From Acidimicrobilacustris europaeus (GTDB lineage Bacteria > Actinomycetota > Acidimicrobiia > Acidimicrobiales > Acidimicrobilacustridaceae), in NCBI GenBank assembly GCA_965194515.1, contig OZ239146.1, positions 1 through 64,000 on the forward strand: a stretch of DNA of 64,000 bases, written 5' to 3'. Made by a program: the position numbers and the translations under genes. This document shows positions 60,253 through 64,000 of this stretch, piece after piece. Below the pieces are notes generated by a model. That model saw only the letters and a list, made by a program, of their open reading frames with translations, searched no databases and was not told the DNA's origin. Within the stretch, counting starts at the first letter, position 1. Every line of letters begins with the position of its first letter.

Positions 60253-63200
60253 CACCTAGTTCCCAGGTTTTTTCAGCACAATCAGCGCAGCAACTGCTGC
60301 CGCTCTTGGCTGAGCGTTTACGCGCGCCGCTGGACGACCCCTTCCTGCCCGACATCGTGGTCGTGCCCACGGCCGGCACCCGCGATTGGCTCATTGAACA
60401 GCTCGGCCATCAACTCGATCCCAACGGCTCCGGCGAGGCCATCCTCACCAACGTTCATTTCTGGTTTCCGAACGAGTTCAATCTTCATGCCATCGGCACC
60501 GAACGTGCCGCCGATGACCCGTGGTCGGTCAAACGCCTGCGCTGGACGTTGCTCGGCCTCCTCACCGCCGACCCTTCATTGGCTCCCGGGTTCTCTGATG
60601 CCAAGAGCCCCTTGGCCACCGCGCAACGCATTGCCGAATTGTTCGATCGTTACTCGGTGTACCGGCCTGAAATGCCTGCGAGCTGGGGGGTCGGCACCGA
60701 AGCTGATCCAGTGACGCCGCTTCGTCCCGATAAGCAATGGCAATACGCGTTGTGGCATGCGGTGCACGATGTCATTGGTGTGTCGACCGGCGAACGCTTC
60801 ATCGCCGCACGCGGTCACCTCGACCCAACCGCGGTGCAGCGCGCGCTTCCTGGTCGATTGTCGGTATTTGGTCTCGACGCGTACTCGCCAGCAAAGGTTT
60901 CGTTGCTTGGCGAACTCTCTACGTTGCTCGACCTCGCCGTGTACACCGTGTTTCCCACGTCTGATCGCATTCCCGATCTTCGCTCGGTCGATCTTGGCGA
61001 TGAACTGCGCAGTCATCTCGACCTAGCGAACGACATGCACAATCCGTTGTTGCGCTCGTGGTCTCGTGCGGGCCTTGAATCCATGGCGTTGTTGTCACGT
61101 GCGTTTCCGAAGATGCAAACGCTCGAAGCGGCGCCGGCACCGACTGTGCTTGGCCGCTTACAGCAGTCGATTGCGCACGACGAACCGCTCGCTATCCCTC
61201 CGCACAAGAAGTCTGTGCTCGAAAACGGCGACGGTTCGTTCGAGGTACATCTGTGTCATGGGCCCACGCGCCAGGTTGAAGTGTTGCGCGATGCGCTTTT
61301 GCATCGCTTAGCGGCCGACCCCACGTTGCACCCACGCGACATCATCGTTATTTGTCCCGATATCGAAACGTATGCGCCGCTGGTTGGCCCAGTGATGGGT
61401 GCCGAGTTCCGCGAAGTTGTTGAAGGCGACGCAGCTAGCGCGCGCTTGCAGCTACCCATCGCCATCATCGACAAAACCACCAGCACCTCAACACCGGTTG
61501 CCGATGCAATTGCTGCGTTGTTCGATGCGGTGGGCAATCGACTTGAGCTCAGCAAGGTGCTTGAACTGCTTGCGCTCGAGCCTGTACGCCGTCGTTTCGC
61601 AATTGGTGAAGACGACTTCTCTCGCGTTGAACGTTGGCTGACCGATCTGCAGGTGCATTGGGGAATCGACGACACGTACCGCGCGGCAGGTCCTTGGAAC
61701 TATCCGACCGGCATCGAAGCGGGCACCTGGCGTATCGCAATCGATCGCTTGATCAACGGCATTCTCGTGCAGTCACCAGAGGACCGAGAAACGCTTCCAG
61801 GCGTTGTTGGTTACGACGACATTGGCGGAAGTTTCATTGAACTTGTTGGCAACCTTGCATCGTTCATTGACGAACTGAGCGACTTCACCCTGTTCTGCAG
61901 TGAGCCCCGTTACGCGTCTGAATGGGCCGACACGCTTGAAGCACTTCTCAACACAATGTTCGATGTTCCCTTCGAAGATCGCAACCAACTCACCGATGCC
62001 CTCGATGTTGCTCGCGAACTTCGGATGCATGCGGCGACATCAGCGGAATCAGCACAACTTGGCTTCCGCGAAATTTCGGCACTTTTTGCCGAGGAACTCG
62101 ACGGTATTCGTTCACGCTCAAAGGTGTGGGGCGATGTTGTGCGCGTCGCGTCGCTTTCTCGCCTGCGGGGCGTGCCGGCTCGCATCGTTGCCATTCTCGG
62201 TCTCGACGATCGCGCCTTCACCTCTGGTCGTGGAAATGGCGACGACATCCTTCTCGATGCGCCCCGCATTGCTGAGCGCGACTTCCATGCTGAAGAACGC
62301 CTTGGTCTTTTGAATCTGTTGTCCGCAGCAAGCGACGCAGTGCTCATTACCTGCAACGGCTTCGACGTGACCAACAACAAGGAACTGCCCATGGCCGTTC
62401 CGTTGGCGGAACTCTCCGACGCCATTGCCGGCGTTATTGCGGCTGGTTCCGAAGCAGCGGGGCCTAAGCCCGTGCTTATTCGGCATGCACGACAACTCAC
62501 CGATCCAGTGAACTTCGGTGTTGTTTCCGAGAACCCCAACAAGAACGTGGTGAAGTCAGTCGATGGGGCATTCACATTCGATCCGATCGCTGCTGTTGTA
62601 GCCCGCCGCATCATCGATGTCGCGGGGGAACCGCCGGTTGAAATGGCCTGGCCCGACTACGAATGGGACCCCACCGAGTTCGATCGGAGTTCGTTGTCGA
62701 TCGAGAACCTCGTGAAGGCGATAAAGAAACCGGCCGAGTTGTACATGCGTGAGCGCATGCAGATCTCATTGCCTAGCGAAGAGCGCAGTTCCGATGATCA
62801 GGTTGGTTTGTGGCCCGGCACTCGCGAGTACTCGGTCATCGGCTTGGACCTCGTGAAAGCGGCCCGTTCTGGGGCCGATCTGCGCGATGAACGCAAACTC
62901 CGACAGCTCATGGGTGGTGTGCCCATCGGCGCAATCGGCGACCGATTCTGGACATCAATCGGCGATGAGGTCGGTGCAATGCTGGCTACGCCCGGCGTCG
63001 ACTTCTCTGCTGAAGTTGCCGTTCCGATCGAGCTCACTCTTGGCGATGCCGGCATTTTCGACACAATCGATGTGAGTGCAACGCAGGTTCTCGAAATCGC
63101 GTTTTCAAAAGCCAGTGGCCGCCATCTCGTGCGCCCGTGGTTGCGTTTGGCCGCGTTGGCGATAGCCGAGCCAAGCAGGGTTCGCGAGGCAATCGTGATT

Positions 63201-63599
63201 GCCCGATCAGAGAAGAAGAACGAAACGGTCGCGGTAGATCGCTTCGTTCTCGCTGGAGAATCCGAAGCGGATCGACTCGCGTCGGCGACAAGGGTGCTGA
63301 CCTTCGCCCTGGGTGTTCATCAACGAGCGCTGTGTTCTCCGCTTCCGTTGTTTGAGTACGCGTCCTGGGCTGACCTCACAAAGTCATCCCACGTCAACAC
63401 TGCGCTGGGTTCCGATCTGAAGAATCCCTCTGCCGCTGCGATCTTTGGCGATCGAGGGTTTGCAGATTTCACAAACGCTGCCGATGTGTTCAGCCCCTTA
63501 CATCCGATCGATGAGGGGTTCGCCAAAACTGGCACTCGATTCCAGGCCTACGCCCGTGCGTTACAGGACTGCTTTGCGGAAACGACGGTGACGAAATGA
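60249..63599 (+). CDS. recC: Exodeoxyribonuclease V gamma subunit RecC
   Basis: RecC is the scaffold and Chi-recognition subunit of RecBCD, which processes double-strand ends for recombination. It is 1116 residues. The start is typical (VVVPTAGTRDWLIEQL near residue 36 and the block NVHFWFPNEF), IFGLDD-like helicase-fold remnants occur (AILGLDDRAF), and GLLNLLSAASDAVLITCNG near 680 fits the inactivated helicase domain. It overlaps recB as ATGA. Confidence 0.92.
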   Translation: MTPSSQVFSAQSAQQLLPLLAERLRAPLDDPFLPDIVVVPTAGTRDWLIEQLGHQLDPNGSGEAILTNVHFWFPNEFNLHAIGTERAADDPWSVKRLRWTLLGLLTADPSLAPGFSDAKSPLATAQRIAELFDRYSVYRPEMPASWGVGTEADPVTPLRPDKQWQYALWHAVHDVIGVSTGERFIAARGHLDPTAVQRALPGRLSVFGLDAYSPAKVSLLGELSTLLDLAVYTVFPTSDRIPDLRSVDLGDELRSHLDLANDMHNPLLRSWSRAGLESMALLSRAFPKMQTLEAAPAPTVLGRLQQSIAHDEPLAIPPHKKSVLENGDGSFEVHLCHGPTRQVEVLRDALLHRLAADPTLHPRDIIVICPDIETYAPLVGPVMGAEFREVVEGDAASARLQLPIAIIDKTTSTSTPVADAIAALFDAVGNRLELSKVLELLALEPVRRRFAIGEDDFSRVERWLTDLQVHWGIDDTYRAAGPWNYPTGIEAGTWRIAIDRLINGILVQSPEDRETLPGVVGYDDIGGSFIELVGNLASFIDELSDFTLFCSEPRYASEWADTLEALLNTMFDVPFEDRNQLTDALDVARELRMHAATSAESAQLGFREISALFAEELDGIRSRSKVWGDVVRVASLSRLRGVPARIVAILGLDDRAFTSGRGNGDDILLDAPRIAERDFHAEERLGLLNLLSAASDAVLITCNGFDVTNNKELPMAVPLAELSDAIAGVIAAGSEAAGPKPVLIRHARQLTDPVNFGVVSENPNKNVVKSVDGAFTFDPIAAVVARRIIDVAGEPPVEMAWPDYEWDPTEFDRSSLSIENLVKAIKKPAELYMRERMQISLPSEERSSDDQVGLWPGTREYSVIGLDLVKAARSGADLRDERKLRQLMGGVPIGAIGDRFWTSIGDEVGAMLATPGVDFSAEVAVPIELTLGDAGIFDTIDVSATQVLEIAFSKASGRHLVRPWLRLAALAIAEPSRVREAIVIARSEKKNETVAVDRFVLAGESEADRLASATRVLTFALGVHQRALCSPLPLFEYASWADLTKSSHVNTALGSDLKNPSAAAIFGDRGFADFTNAADVFSPLHPIDEGFAKTGTRFQAYARALQDCFAETTVTK

Positions 63600-64000
63600 G
63601 TGCCGCCGACGTCTTCGAACTCACACACCCACTGCCGTCTCGCGAATGGTTATTGCTCGAGGCCAGCGCCGGAACCGGAAAGACCTATTCACTCACGGCG
63701 CTTGTTGCGCGCTATGTGGCTGAAGAAGGCCTTCGTGCCGACGAGTTGCTTATGGTTACGTTTACTAGGGCTGCTGCTGCGGAAATGAAACAGGAAGTTC
63801 GCGAGCAATTGTTGCGCGCGCTCAACGCAGTCAACGCTTCCGATTCCGAGAAACTCGACCCTTGGTTGGCCAACCTGCGCGACTGCACGGCCGACGAACT
63901 CGTTCTGCGTCGTGAGCGCCTCGAAACCGCAATCTCCAACATCGATTCGGCCACCATCTCGACCATTCACGGGTTCTTCCAGCAAGCACTTGGCGATCTT
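63596..64000 (+). CDS. recB: Exodeoxyribonuclease V beta subunit RecB (5' part only)
   Basis: Partial at the right edge: 135 codons are present. RecB is the 3'-5' helicase and nuclease subunit. The start reads MSAADVFELTHPLPSREWLL, then Walker A EASAGTGKTYSL near residue 23, motif Ia VTFTRAAAAEMKQEVRE near 54 and the conserved STIHGFFQQ near 125. The ATG overlaps the recC stop by four bases. recD would be expected next, outside the window. Confidence 0.93.
   Translation, partial: MSAADVFELTHPLPSREWLLLEASAGTGKTYSLTALVARYVAEEGLRADELLMVTFTRAAAAEMKQEVREQLLRALNAVNASDSEKLDPWLANLRDCTADELVLRRERLETAISNIDSATISTIHGFFQQALGDL

Overview
The window begins at the replication origin of an actinobacterial chromosome, most likely a member of the Acidimicrobiia (inference, not a phylogenetic result). 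The reasons are: the order dnaA-oriC-dnaN-recF-dciA-gyrB-gyrA-DUF3566-tRNA-Ile; DUF3039, DUF3566 and TadE-like secreted proteins; a mycofactocin locus; moderately high GC; frequent GTG starts; and several genes with a -10-like TANNNT placed 6-7 bases before the start codon, the mark of leaderless transcripts. No prophage, insertion sequence, rRNA operon or CRISPR array was seen.

Layout. 1-10.2 kb: replication and topology genes with a 319-bp oriC between dnaA and dnaN, then two small envelope proteins and tRNA-Ile(GAT). 10.2-24 kb: a saccharopine-dehydrogenase-like protein, a FliA/WhiG-type sigma factor, a copper operon (CopC-CopD fusion, YcnI, membrane protein), an orphan Zn/Mn-type ABC ATPase, a four-gene minus-strand group (nitroreductase, two paralogous membrane proteins, HisN-like phosphatase), a coiled-coil M15 peptidase behind four DnaA-box-like sites, DUF3039, an acyl-CoA synthetase, PrmA, an FKBP and an AT-richer orphan gene.

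25-39.4 kb: the mycofactocin region. One compact minus-strand operon encodes an SDR, a MoxR ATPase, a VWA protein, MftE and MftF. A 37-residue MftA precursor ending in IDGMCGVY heads mftA-mftB-mftC, directly behind a solitary DNA methyltransferase. mftD converges on mftC and is preceded by an unusual fusion of a TerB-like helical domain to a Coq4-like domain with an intact HDxxHx11E motif. Between these groups lie vapBC, an NTF2-like protein, two DUF1214 paralogues and a MOSC protein. A further SDR at 52.2 kb has the nicotinoprotein-type insertion of mycofactocin-dependent dehydrogenases.

39.4-59.3 kb: lipid/xenobiotic-type metabolism (amidohydrolase, SDR, epoxide hydrolase, DHA2-type MFS exporter, fatty-acid hydroxylase, two more NTF2-like proteins, an APH-like kinase), sbcD-sbcC, an S4 protein, a DUF2510-type membrane protein coupled to a small zinc-binding protein, a second MFS exporter and a heterodimeric ABC exporter with one degenerate Walker B. 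59.5-64 kb: an atypical LuxR regulator and recC-recB, with recB running off the right end.

Functional reading. The left part is the conserved origin. The middle builds mycofactocin and, by inference, matures or services the dehydrogenases that use it. The right part combines lipid/xenobiotic oxidation with double-strand-break processing (SbcCD, RecBC, plus RecF).
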